Shown here: positions 1-12,000 of the stretch, in pieces
Numbering within the stretch: the first letter of the stretch is position 1
Layout: each line of letters begins with the position of its first letter
Assembly: GCF_001039355.2 (NCBI RefSeq)
Contig: NW_019774870.1
Coordinates: 128,426-192,425 of the forward strand
Source: Lingula anatina
Lineage: Eukaryota; Brachiopoda; Lingulata; Lingulida; Lingulidae
Direction of reading: 5' to 3'
Length of the DNA: 64,000 nt
Made by a program: the position numbers and the translations under genes
Notes under the pieces: generated by a model
What the model was told of the DNA's origin: nothing
Database searches by the model: none
What the model saw: only the letters and a program-made list of their open reading frames with translations

Positions 1-1501
1 TTTTCATTTCTTTTTACAGGACAAAGAAGATGATGAACGACCCCACCCGGACATGGACTTCACTAATGGATCCACCCTAAGGTTAGTAAATTTTATTTTT
101 TTGAAGTGGTGGGACGAGTAAATTGAAAGAAACTAATATTGTTTTTCATTTCTTTTTACAGGACAAAGAAGATGATGAGCGACTCTACCTGGGCTGGACT
201 TCACTCTTGGATCCAAGCTTAGGTTAGTAAATTTTATTTTTTTATAGTGGTGGGACAAGTAAATTGAAAAAAATCTAATCTTGTTTTATATTTCTTTTTT
301 CAGGACAAAGATTATGATGAGTGACCCCACCCAGACATGGACTTCACTCTTGGATCGACGCTAAGGTTAGTAAATTTTATTTATTTGAAGTGGTGGGATG
401 GCTAAATTGAAAAAAATCTAATATTGTTTTTCATTTCTTTTTAGAGGACAAAGAAGATGATGAGCGACCTCACCCCACCCAGACATGGACTTCACTCTTG
501 GATCCAAGCTAAGGTTAGTATATTTCATTTTTTGGGGGTGGTGGGATGGGTAAATTGAAAAAATCTAATCTTGTTTTTCATTTCTTTTTACAGGACAAAG
601 AAGATTATGAGCGACCCCACCCAGACATGGACTTCACTCTTGGATCCAAGCTTAGGTTTGTAAATTTTATTTTTTGGAGGTGGTGGGATGGGTAAATTGA
701 AACAAGGCAGCAAAGCTGTCAAATGTACAGACAAAAAGCAGGAAATAAATATGCACAAAATAGGCTACTGTCAATTCTGATGCAAAAGTACATTATGTTT
801 AACTGCAAATTCAACATCAAATCTTAATTATGCTCAACAGGTAATATCAATGTAAGTAAAATGTGTAACAAGCATAAGGCTTCAGGCCCATGAGAGTTCA
901 CATTCACACTTTGAAAATGTATAACTTCCAGAAAAAGAAGCCAATTAGACTGCTTTTCCAACTCGGGCTGCATGCCGATTTTCGAACTTGACCTGCGTTT
1001 TAGTAAGATCGATTACTCCTGAGAGTTTCACGACAACAGGCCTATCTGTTATTCTTATATTGTGTTTACAGTGTTGCATATATGNCATGAACCTCGCGCT
1101 TGGATCCACGGTAAGGTTTGTAAATTTGTACTATTGGAAATGGTGGGATGGCTAAATTGAAAAAATCCAATCTTGTTTTTCATTTCTTTTTACAGGATAA
1201 AGAAGATGATGATCTACTCCACCCGGACTGGACTTCACTCTTGGATTCAAACTAAGGTTAGTAAATTTTATTTTTTTGAAGTGGTGGGACGAGTAAATTG
1301 AAAAAAATCTAATATTGTTTTTCATTTCTTTTTAGAGGACAAAGAAGATGATGAGAGACCCCACCCAGACATGGACTTCACTCTTCGATACAAGCTAAGG
1401 TTAGTAAATTTTATTTTTTTGAAAAAGTGGGATGGATAAATTGAAAATATCTAATCTTGTTTTTTATTTCTTTTTACAAGCCAAAGAAGATGATGGACCA
1501 T
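1..1501 (+). repeat. Tandem mini-exon/mini-intron array, period ~142 bp
   Basis: Each unit has a pyrimidine tract ending in ACAG (AGAG in two units), a ~62-nt exon-like block and then GTTAGTAA or GTTTGTAA, followed by ~80 bp of AT-rich intron-like sequence. Exon-like blocks lie at 20-81, 162-222, 304-365, 447-513, 594-655, a partial block ending near 1112, 1196-1256 and 1338-1399, with a decayed unit at about 1480-1501. The best copies read DKEDDERPHPDMDFT then LGSKLR. The block is 62 nt, so chaining units would shift frame, and the unit at 304 has an in-frame TGA. The array runs off the left edge, so a parent gene may lie there. I do not recognise the peptide. It could be a multiplied exon of an upstream gene or a satellite that captured an exon. 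Confidence 0.85.
699..1084 (+). repeat. Dispersed repeat fragment interrupting the array
   Basis: Sequence starting near ACAAGGCAGCAAAGCTGTC matches repeat copies at 40960-42470 and 45715-46775 in the same order: the AAATATACAGACA-like stretch, CAATTCTGATGCAA, GGCTTCAGGCCCATGAGAG, the TAACTTCCAGAAAAAG block and the GACAATAGGCCT-like block. It breaks the mini-exon array inside an intron-like segment and ends at a single N (1085). No coding capacity was seen. Confidence 0.75.
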
Positions 1502-2074
1502 GGCTAATGATTACAGAGAATCACAATGCATGTTATAACAAACCCAATGCACCGAATTGATCTAACTCTGTTTGAAATAGATCTAACTCTTTGTTGGAAA
1601 AAATATTGTTAATACATGTGCACATACAAGTATGTAAATAGTTTTCACAAATAATTGCAAATGCAGGCTATTTTATTTTGTTTATGGTTTATTTAAAAAG
1701 TTTGTTAGATGTGGTTTTATGGAGATTAATTAGATATTTTTTCACTTGTGCGTTTGAACGTACTTTGATATCTTATCTAACTTAAGTGGGATAGTTCTCA
1801 TTTCATATGTATATAATTAATTTAGTATATATTTTTATATTTTTAATTGGTTAATCTGCACTACATGTAGCTATAGGTCTTAGATAAGATAAGACTTTAT
1901 TTAAAAATCAGAAATTATTTTCCATTTGGATCAAGTTTGATAAAATACAGAGTAAAAGTAATATAATAGATAAATTAAGAATTTGGTTTTGAGATCAAAT
2001 TAAAATGCATCACTGTACTTAGGTAAAACCTGTTTAAAAAAAAGCGCTTACTGCCTTAAAAAGTTAAAAGTCTA

Positions 2075-2218
2075 CTACTGTATTGGTAAAAGCGTGAAAA
2101 GTGATGATGCAGGATGAGAAGAGTCTTCCATGGTGTTGACGGTTCTTTTCTCCATTCTGTCTTTAAAAATATCATCCAGCTTTGGTAGATCCTGCCCGAT
2201 AATCTTGTTTGCAGTTTT
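2075..2218 (-). mobile_element. LINE reverse-transcriptase C-terminal relic
   Basis: The minus frame reads KTANKIIGQDLPKLDDIF, continues KDRMEKRT and SSHPASSLFTLLP, then stops. This pattern (K-A-x-x-I-I-G, a D-I-F helix, then S-HP and L-x-LLP) is typical of the extreme C-terminus of non-LTR retrotransposon ORF2 proteins. Only about 47 codons remain and no RT catalytic motif is present, so this is a dead fragment. The assignment rests on remembered family pattern. Confidence 0.45.
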
Positions 2219-3017
2219 TACAATAAGTTTTTACAATAGGTCTATATGAGAAATGTGTCAGGTCAATTTCAGAAACATTGGTATTGCCTACAGTAATTAT
2301 TATCCACATTTCAGCCAATCGTTTGGAATTAGTATTTATAAAATATTTGCCTCTGATGACAGGGGAATTGTTTAGCATGGCATTGAGAAAATCATAATCT
2401 AAGTCCTTTCTGTTACCCTACTAATTCTAATCCCTTTCCTCCTGATGATGCTGGGTGCACACAGTCATTCCTCGAGGGAGGATCGCATGTCACTGCTTTT
2501 CTGATTTTCTTAAGTGTGGTTGAGCAATAACCACTTTACACGAGTACCTTTCATTCTCTAAATCAAAAATGTACTTAAAATCGGAAGTGGCCAGTTACTT
2601 GACATTATACCAATGATCCAAACGATTTCAAAGCAAGCTTGCTTAATTCCTTACTTGTTGATCTACATTTCAATGTTTTAACATTACTTAAAAGTAAACA
2701 GAAATAAAATGAAAGTACGTATTGATGTTAAACTGTATATTTTTGTTATAACATTTGTTACAAAGGTGGGCAGTTTTCCTTAAAGAAGTTTTCCTTTTTC
2801 ATTATAGAATTATTTGTTCCTGGGATGTTGAATAAATTAATCCAAAATGAAGTTGAATAGAATGAAGCATATTAATTAGACAATCTGCACCAATCTGCAA
2901 TTTAAGCATTTGAAAATAAACAATAAATCGGGTTTCTGTTAATTTTGTAATGTTTAATTAGAAATAAAGTTTAAAGCTTTCTGGTGTCATGTTGTCTACT
3001 TTGTATTCATTGTTTTA

Positions 3018-3067
3018 CCCCCCTCCCCCCCTGCCCCCCCCCACCCCCCACACACACACACACACAA
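3018..3067. repeat. C-rich tract followed by (CA)n
   Basis: Runs of C (CCCCCCTCCCCCC-like) lead directly into a short CA dinucleotide repeat. The minus strand is G-rich with several G-runs, so quadruplex formation is possible. Similar homopolymeric C tracts occur near 14224, 33740, 36822 and 56044. Confidence 0.8.
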
Positions 3068-5059
3068 AGAATGATTGAAACAAGACAGAATGATGCGTTT
3101 TTTTTTTATCCCCCCCTCCCCTTTTAGCAAAAATCATTAGCGTGCCAGTACCACATCTGCTACAAATGCTGCTGATAGAAGCAAATATCTACAAAGGGTT
3201 GGCTAAGCATCCGCGGACCCCCCTCCCTCCCCCTTCAAATAATCCTTAATGCCCCCTTGTGGTAGTGTATTTCTTTTTGCCTCAAAATTTAGTTCTTTTC
3301 CTGAGAGGCCCCTCTGGCTCACCACCAAATGTGTCACTGCTAGGGGCATTTTCAGGTGTAATATTGTTTGTTCGAGGAATGTACCTTTTTTCTATGAATT
3401 ACAGTGATTTTATTAAGTTTGCTAATATTCTTAATTTTAAAAATCTTATTATTTTCTCTTCAACTCGTACTTACCATTTTCGTCCTTTGCATAGTCGGTG
3501 TTTACCTTGCCATTTTACATATATATACTGGCACGAAAAAAGAAACACCTGGCTGTTATACTTGCTTTCTTCAAATTGCTGTTATGTAAGTAAGACTAGA
3601 TGCACCTTGCAATTTTTTATTTAATATCTGTAATGGAATTATGAAACACATTACATGTAATAATGTTTTTTATTGTGTGCACCAAAATGATTTAACATGG
3701 AAGTGCATATTTTTTAATATAAATTTACATATGCATAGGAAAAAATGTGATTTTTTTTTTCAGTGGCCATCTTACAACCTGTAACATTAGAGTATCTTGA
3801 AGATGTTCAAATTTTTGCAAGCTTCATTGTAAAAATTGGGCAGATAACACTCCTGACATGCATATATTTTACATATTAAAATCCAAAAAGGAAGGAGTAA
3901 CACACCACCATCAGTAGGCAGGTGTGAGATGGATAATGCATGCAAAGAAAGATAAATAAAACCCTTGGTTAAAACAAAAATGTAATATTTAAAAAAAATT
4001 AAAATATTTGTTATACTGCTGACAAAAAGAGGGATGGGGTGCTGAGCAAGACAGAGAGATGGTAATATATTCATAAATTTTATTGACGATTGAGAATTGA
4101 GAATACTGGATGATGTCAAAATACTCTGAAAATTAGTTGGGTATGGTGAAACCGCAAGCAGATTTGAGCCTGGGTTCTTGAAAAATAAAAATACTTGTGG
4201 TGATAAGCTTTTACGTTCGAGATAATTGTAACATGAAGACCAGACTGTCATCGCCATGGAGTGAAAGATAATTGTGTTCGAGGGTGAAAATGATTGCATT
4301 CCCTCACAAAAATTGCGTTTAAACATAACACTTATTGGGCTCAAATGATGAACATGTTTTTTTCTTTTGCATGTCCCTTTAAAAGGTTAATAATAAGATG
4401 ACTGTCCACAACATACCAAACAGAACAGCTAAGCCCTACAGGAATCCGTTGATAATGCTTATCCTTGAACTTTATTTTGAACAAAAGGTTTGAGTTTTTC
4501 ATAAAAAGACGGAAGCCACAATTTGTTTCATGCAGCTTTGGGTCAAGTGTTGTGCATAGAGAGCAATACTATAAGACTGGGTTTTCCGCTTATATTGTCG
4601 TTTTAGGTTGTTATCATTTTCCTTGGTTATGTGTTGCACCCGTTTGGTAAAACAGTATTCCAGCAAACATTAAAGAATGCTGTATGAAAACTGTAATCTG
4701 AGCCCCGTAGCCTGCTCATCAATATTGTCTGAAATCGTATCCAATATCTCTAATAAACAACTGCATAGGAAAGACCAAGGTTTTTTTCTAAATTTTCTTA
4801 TAACATGTTTATTGATGAACACCAATACAATACCTGAAATTTACAAATGCAAAATATCAAGCCTTTTCACCAACATAAGCAGCATTTCAACATTTTCAAA
4901 AACAATTATTTGCGACCTCATATGTGCTTTTCACCTCGGATATGAACACCACTGTTTGCTACTCAGTAGCAGATGATTACAATACATCAAATGCACTTGT
5001 AATATCTAGTCTCAACTGAATGAACTTCCAAACTCTAATTACTTTGCAGTCCAGATCTT

Positions 5060-5187
5060 CACCCCGAGTTTGAGAGTACACACGGTAACTTCCTATACTA
5101 AGCATGTTTTTCGGTCACCGTGCATGGAAACGTCACAGGCATGCAGATAAAAAGGTGAGATTCCAGAAGACACTTAAACTCGGGGTG
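5060..5187. mobile_element. MITE-like element with CACCCCGAGTTT inverted ends
   Basis: The left end CACCCCGAGTTTGAGAG is matched in inverted orientation by the right end ACTTAAACTCGGGGTG, sharing 12 terminal bases. The 128-bp length, lack of coding sequence and matched termini fit a non-autonomous DNA transposon. No clear target-site duplication was seen, so family assignment is open. Confidence 0.5.
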
Positions 5188-6034
5188 CAATGGCAACTTT
5201 CATGAAAATTGGGTCTGCCAAACCACTTCACGTATTAAGATAAATTTTCTTTAATCAGTTATATTGATAGCTGCTTTAAGTATTCTTAATGAAACCCCTT
5301 GGAATAAAATTGTATAATATTAATAAAACAATAACACTATACAGTGTCAAAATAAAATCTTACTTAACCTCACAACAGTTGAGCAACTTCATATAACTGA
5401 ATGGTCTTTATCTACGTCGTTCTTCATTGTTGTATTCAAACAGGCACAGAGGAATTATGACACAGTCGAATTACCAATAAAATAATGAAATTATCTGAAA
5501 TATTTACATGTACATTTAACTTGTATATACATATAACTGAAAACTGTTTCACAATCTGAATATACGGTAGACCCGAGTGTTTATAAATAGTGCTCTTTTC
5601 CAATGAATTTTCATAAACACAAGACAAATGTGCATATAAAAACCCTACTCAGAAAAAAAACTGCACATTTGCAGTAGTGAAGAGCGACAAACCAAGCTGT
5701 ATTAACAACAGTAACAATCACCAGAGGGTGCTGAAACCATGAGACCCCGGTGCAGCCCAACTCCCCCATGAATCACTGACTACTGTTAGTGTCGGGTTAG
5801 TTCTACGCTCTTACTACTGTGGTCAACCTGATTTACCACAAGAAAGAAGAACAAAATGCATGATTTGTTAAAACTTATTAGATACCCATCTCGTCTAAAG
5901 CGTCTCTTGATATAGCCATCATAAAGGTGCTACCTGGCAATAGAGTTTGTGGTCCTTGTGCTTACTCTATTGCAATGAGCAAGTGTATGTGAACTGTATC
6001 AAGTGGGTGTCATGATTTATCTTTTGCAGTGTCT

Positions 6035-9000
6035 CTAATATTGGAGAGGTTTAGGTTTCTCCCATGGGAACTCGGCGCGTCCAAAGTGACCATAGCAGGC
6101 AGTTTTTTGGTAAATGGGCTTTTTCAAATCAAGAGCTCTGGAACAAAAAAAAAAATAGATTAATATTGTTTATTTCTAATTCTTCAGAATTTACAGATTG
6201 GAAAACTTGAAAACTCAAGGAGATATAAGGCAAACCATGTTATTCCCTATAAACCAATATGGTAACCATCTTCGTTCATCAATACAGTTGGAATAGCCAG
6301 ATTATACGGTGTTTTTTATGGTAAAAAAATCAACTTACTCCACAGAGTTCTAATAAGAGAAATAAGTTCAACTTACTGCACAATCTTTCCTGGTCTGAGG
6401 TCAAAGTTGTTCTTCACAACCTGCAGCAACTGCTTCTCTGACATTCTTGATGTTCCATAACTAAAGATTGTGATGGATAGTGGCTCTGCTATGCCAATGG
6501 CATAAGCAACCTGAAATGAAACATACATGTCATATTTTGAAGATTCTTCATTAGGTATCACAACTGCCAGCAGTTTAAAACATCACAAAAAAGTAACAAT
6601 ACAAAGAGCATCAATAGGGAAAAATAAAGGGAATTCCACTTAAACCAGCATTAATTTCTAATTGTGCATTTTAAAAATAAACTTTACATTTCTTTCCCCC
6701 CTAAAGGCAAGGTGCAACTTGAATCTTGTTTCTTACAATATTTTGTTGCCTTCTGACCTACCTGCACTAACACACGCTTGCACAACCCTGCCTTCACGAG
6801 TGATTTGGCAACCCAGCGAGCCGCATAGGCAGCAGAGCGGTCAACTTTGGTATAATCTTTGCCAGAGAAAGCACCACCTCCGTGGGCTCCCCAGCCCCCG
6901 TATGTATCCACAATGATTTTCCTGCCAGTCAAACCTGCATCCCCCTTAAATGATATTATTGACAAAATCATTCTCATATCTTTAATATTAGATACCTTAA
7001 TAGGCGAACTGTTCAACCATAGCCCGGTAAAAAAGAGATTGTAATGAACAATGCAGGCAAAAATACCCAGCTATGTTATATAAAACGAATGCTTTATCAT
7101 TATCTGATGCTCTAAACAGTCCGTTTCTTTAATCAAGAACTGCATTTGATATTTTCTATTTCAATAGAAAGAAATTTACTGCTAGTCATTTATCATTCAA
7201 TACAAATAAATAAAACAAAATTCAAATTAATTTGTGAAAGATAATGCAGCTTTTGAACTTTCCCCCAAGAATCTGTACCTTAGGTCCACCAATGATAAAG
7301 CTCCCAGATGGCTGAATATGGTAGACAGTTTTAGCATCTAGGTACTTTTCTGGCACCACTACTTTGACAACCTTCTCCATAAGTTCTTTGCGAAGCTGGT
7401 CCATCGTAACCTCAGGATTGTGTTGAACTGATATGACTATTGTGTGGACTCGGATAGGCACTGTGGCTCCACGCTCAAATTTGTACTCGCAGGTCACCTA
7501 CAAGTAAATGGAACAATTAGTCTAGTGATGATGTCCCATGTTGGTTTACCAAAAATGCAAGCTCCCACTTTATTAACCACAATTACATGTAGGATTTTAA
7601 GGTAGGGTGGTCTGAGAAGCAAACTTTTTGCAACCCCTTTTATGTTGCAGTGAAGAAAGATTTTAGCAAAGAATGTACAATTTCATATTCTTTAAAGTAC
7701 TTCTGAGCACCTCAAACTGGTCTGCTTCTTTTCTTTTTGGTTAGAAAAGGGTCTGAATCCAAACGAGTTTTTGTTTTCTTTGGGTAAAAACGGAGCCTAA
7801 ATCCAACATGCCTCCACCTTGTTTGTGTGTTGGGATGGAGAATCGAAACCAAGAGGAAAATTCTCTTCCCCCTAGCCATCAGGCATCTCTATGGAATACA
7901 TTAAACAGGGCTGAGATTGCTATTTAGTGAAAAAGTCTGAAAATATAGCATGGGGTTCAGGGGCCCGCCTAGGCCAATGATATTTTTGGCTCCCAAAGAG
8001 TTGGAAATCTGCCGATAGTTGGAAAAATCTCATCCCTGATTAAATTGGGGCCAATTAATTAAAATAACAAAATACAAAACTGAAAGTTTGATGCATGAAT
8101 CACATTTCCAGATAATATTTACATTACAAAATAATTTTCTATTTAAATCATTATTTCTGATTCAAACATTACACTTCATTACAGCATTTAGATGAAAATG
8201 TAAAATGTTGAAAAAATGTAAGACAACTTGTAGTCATAAACCATTTTATCCACAAAAATATTTATCTGTTGTCTAGTGAATCAACTCACTTGTGTCTTGG
8301 TATCTGGGCGTGCCCAAGGCAGTCCACCATTCTTTCTAAGTTCGGCAATCTTAGCGTTCATTTTATGTGCAAGAACTACAGTCAGTGGCATGCATTCTTC
8401 TGTCTCATTTGTTGCATAACCAAACATAAGACCCTGAAATGAGGCACAAGTTGTTAATGTCACTGAACATAAAAGAAGAGAGTTGGGCACCCTTACTTTC
8501 CATCTTGTCATATCATTGAATCTTCAACCAGCAATCCCAATTTACTTCTATGTCACTACAATTTGTTAAAAAATTAATTTGGTAATGGCACCGTGCCATG
8601 GTCAACATAACCCCTTTTAACTGGAAATGTCACAAAAGGGCCAAATTGTTATCTACATATTGTTTTCTACACCTAGCAGTCGACAGTCATCCCTGGTTCC
8701 CATATCAGAATCAGTGCAGTTTTTCTTGTCTAATAATAATAATAATAATAATTATTATTATAAACTCACCTGATCGCCAGCTCCGACCTCTTCCTCATGG
8801 CGGTCTACATGGACACCTTGTGCTATCTCTGGGCTCTGCTCCTCCAGTGCCATCAGGACATTACAGGTTTCATAGTCAAAACCTGACAACATGGAAGACA
8901 ATTACAAAGAGCTTAAAATTATGAATTAGCATTAAGGCTCAAAACCACATGCGAGATAAAACTGTTTAAAAGCTATGATAAAAACAGTGGTTAGAAGTAT

Positions 9001-12000
9001 GTTTAAAAAAAAGGCAAAGTTTGATATAGAGAATCATTATACTATTCAGTGCCATTTAATAGTTTTTTAAGTGTTTCAAGGACCCCTTTAGAAGTGCATA
9101 AGAGGAAAATGTGAAAAGAAAATGATCTCATTTTTTAAAATTCTACAATCTTGGGAACGTCTTATATTGTCTTCATATTTGGGATTCCAACTCTGGGACT
9201 AGCAAGCACCCAGATAATGTGCTAAATCTAATTTTTAATAAACTTTATCTTAATTAAGTTTAATCTTCTTCCAAATCAGATTGTTGACTCTCTACAAGAT
9301 AATTTTTCATTTATTTTTCAAGTAAATTATCTTATCCAGTGCATGTCTGGGTTTTTTCATCAACTGAATTGAATGAGTATCTACTTAAAACACCATGTAA
9401 GAATACTGCAAGGTTACCTTTATCAGAAGAGTCATATCCTATCTCTTTCACTGTGTCTCTGATTACTTTCTGATAGTCGACGTGAGCCTTGGAGGTGATC
9501 TCTCCGCAGACTAATACCATGCCAGTCTTGGTGACAGTTTCTGGGATAAAAATTTTCAACAAGAATGAGGTAAACTCTAATCTGTCTGTCATGCAATGTC
9601 TTTTATTTCTTCATGTTTGCTTCTGAGTAGACAATTTAGCAAGTAAATCAGTTAAGAAGAAATTAAGATAACATTCAATGTCGGTCAAACCTCTCATTTG
9701 AATTTTAGTGCACACTGATCTTAGATATCTTATGTCCCCTACACTACAAAGACAATCACTTTTTCTGACACATTTTATGATTAAAATTTTTATATCTTAT
9801 CATTCCCACACACTTATTTGCTTACCCACATCTAAATTAAAAAAGCAATTAACCATTTAGCATACGTCATTAATAAATGATTTATGTATAAACATGGCAG
9901 ATGAAATATTGCATCAGAAATGATGAAATATTTAAGGCCAGATACTAAGAGGTCAAGATTGGATATTACAAAGCCCATACTTACCACATGCCACCTTGGC
10001 ATCGGGGTCTTGCCTCAGGTGCGCATCGAGGATAGCATCACTGACCTGATCACAAATTTTATCTGAATAAGATGAAAAATAAATAAATGAAGTGAAAAGC
10101 AATCACAGAAGTTCTCAATAATCATATCTGAGACTATTGTTACATTCTCAATGATTTGATTTGTGGAATAAGAATAGTCACATTTAGTATTCCAAAATTA
10201 AAGTTTGACGATATTGTTTCTTATTTCTAAACAACCTGGTCACAGCAAAGGCATATAAACAACATTACATCATCTCTCCTTAGAACCATTACTCAGCATT
10301 TTTTTGAAACCCTCAATGATAAACTAACTTCCTGAAGTACTTCCCTTAAGCAAAACTATTTATTTTTCTCTTCAACATGTATTTACATAGCATACCAAAG
10401 AATTAGAGTCAGAAACCAGTCAGATATATTGAACTTAATATCTAAGCTTCCAGGATAGCACTAGCACTTTTTTCACTTAGCCAAATCACTACTTTTTATA
10501 ATCAATTTTCTCCAAATGATTTAAATCTGACTAACAAATCAAACGAACCCTTTTTGGATCAGCCAACTTAGTCTGTTTTAGCATTTGACAAAATTGGGGA
10601 GTGTTAGTGCTACCCCAGCCTATTTATAATTATAGCAGTCACAAAACAAACATACACAAAAGGTAACAAAACAAAGTCAACACAATACCACTTTTTCTAA
10701 ACTGCTATGTCATTCTCAAATGATGTAAACAAGGCAATATGTTTAGCTTTGCCTCCCTTAATGGATTATCAACAGGACAATATTTGCTATTGCTTATGGT
10801 AAGAAGAGATTTTAAAATATCCCTGGACATTCAATGGACAAAACACCTAGTTCTTATGATTGTCAACTACCCCCTCCCCTCATCTCCAACAATTCCAAAA
10901 GGACCTGGTAAAACAATGAATCTCCTTAGTCCCATGTTGTAGCTCATTATCAAAATAATCACTCTAGTCAATCTGTCTGTGCATTGGTCATTTTCACCAG
11001 TTGAACTTAAGTGTTTTTCCCCCGAGTGCGCTTAATCATTTGTAAACATAACAATAACAACCCAGCCACCGACTTGCAACATTGTGCAAATAATAACAAC
11101 CACAGCACCTCTATCTCCTTCTTAAGTCTGAAGTTTAAAATGTTACATAATACAGGTAGGGCAATAATACAGACCAGGGGCTGAGGAACAGGTTTGTGTG
11201 TACATAGGAGTGTAATCATTGTGTACCTGGATGGTGACACCTTGGTCAGGTGTCTCCAACTGGTCCAAATACCCAGACGTAACTGGCTGTGACCAGTTGA
11301 ATCTTGTGATATTGGGAAAAATCCTGGACCAAGTGCTGGTACGGGACATACCTCGGGCAGGGGCACTTACTAGCACGACTTAAGATAACCTTTTGATTGC
11401 GAGTGGCAAACGTTATCTATTTATTTAAACAGATGTCCCTTACTCAAACATGAGAGAATCCAGTTTCTGACTGAAATTCTGAACTTATAATCAAGCTGAA
11501 TTTAAAATTTGTATACGGAAGTCTTTTGTATCCATTTAGTATTGTTTGCATAAGGGAAATTGAGGAGTGGAGCAGGTCTCAAGCAAAGTTTGGGACTACT
11601 AAAACTGTATTGCGACATTTTCTTGAAAAGTGTTGCATATGCCCTAACTGAATTAGGTGAATATTAATATGTTTTTTGGCATTTTGTGGTGAAATGAATA
11701 ATATGACAGGTGAGAAAAAAGTCTTTCCAGGAAATAAAACCATAAATAAACTCAAAGCTAGCACATTAAAAACCTCGCAGTCCACAGATCAGCCAATTCC
11801 CACCCGTATATAAACAAACTACAAGACAACATCAAATCAACCATAAAACACTACCATTGGCACAATAAATACATATTGCTCCAGAAATCCCCCATTCCCT
11901 TTCTTACACAAACATGTCATGACATAAAAAAATTCCCTCCAAAGTATGTCTCAAACTTACAAGACAAAATTTTCTGGTCTTTCATTTTTATTTTTTTCAA

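Larger units (their letters stand above)
1502..6034. other. Intergenic region and 3' flank of the SAM synthase gene
   Basis: No gene was found. The stretch holds a LINE-like coding relic (2075-2218), a C-rich and CA low-complexity tract (about 3018-3067), a small inverted-terminal-repeat element (5060-5187) and the 3' flank of the minus-strand synthase. Minus-strand polyadenylation-like words occur at 5250-5255 (ATTAAA) and 4808-4813 (AATAAA). Which is used cannot be told from sequence. The ORF at 3787-4344 resembles no known protein and is probably chance. Confidence 0.5.

Noticed and set aside
3787-4344. 185-codon minus-strand ORF
   Set aside because: Low-complexity hydrophobic and serine-rich composition typical of translated AT-rich noncoding DNA, with no domain and no splice context.
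4800-6034. METTL16-type hairpins (UACAGARAA) expected in vertebrate MAT2A 3' UTRs
   Set aside because: Scanning by eye for the complement TTYTCTGTA in the 3' flank found none. The UTR extent is unknown, so absence is not proof.
11143-11376. Minus-strand ORF ending CACCATCCAG before GT, considered as a third alternative first exon of SAM synthase
   Set aside because: No [13 protein letters not shown]-like sequence in any frame. The shared CATCCAG ending appears coincidental.
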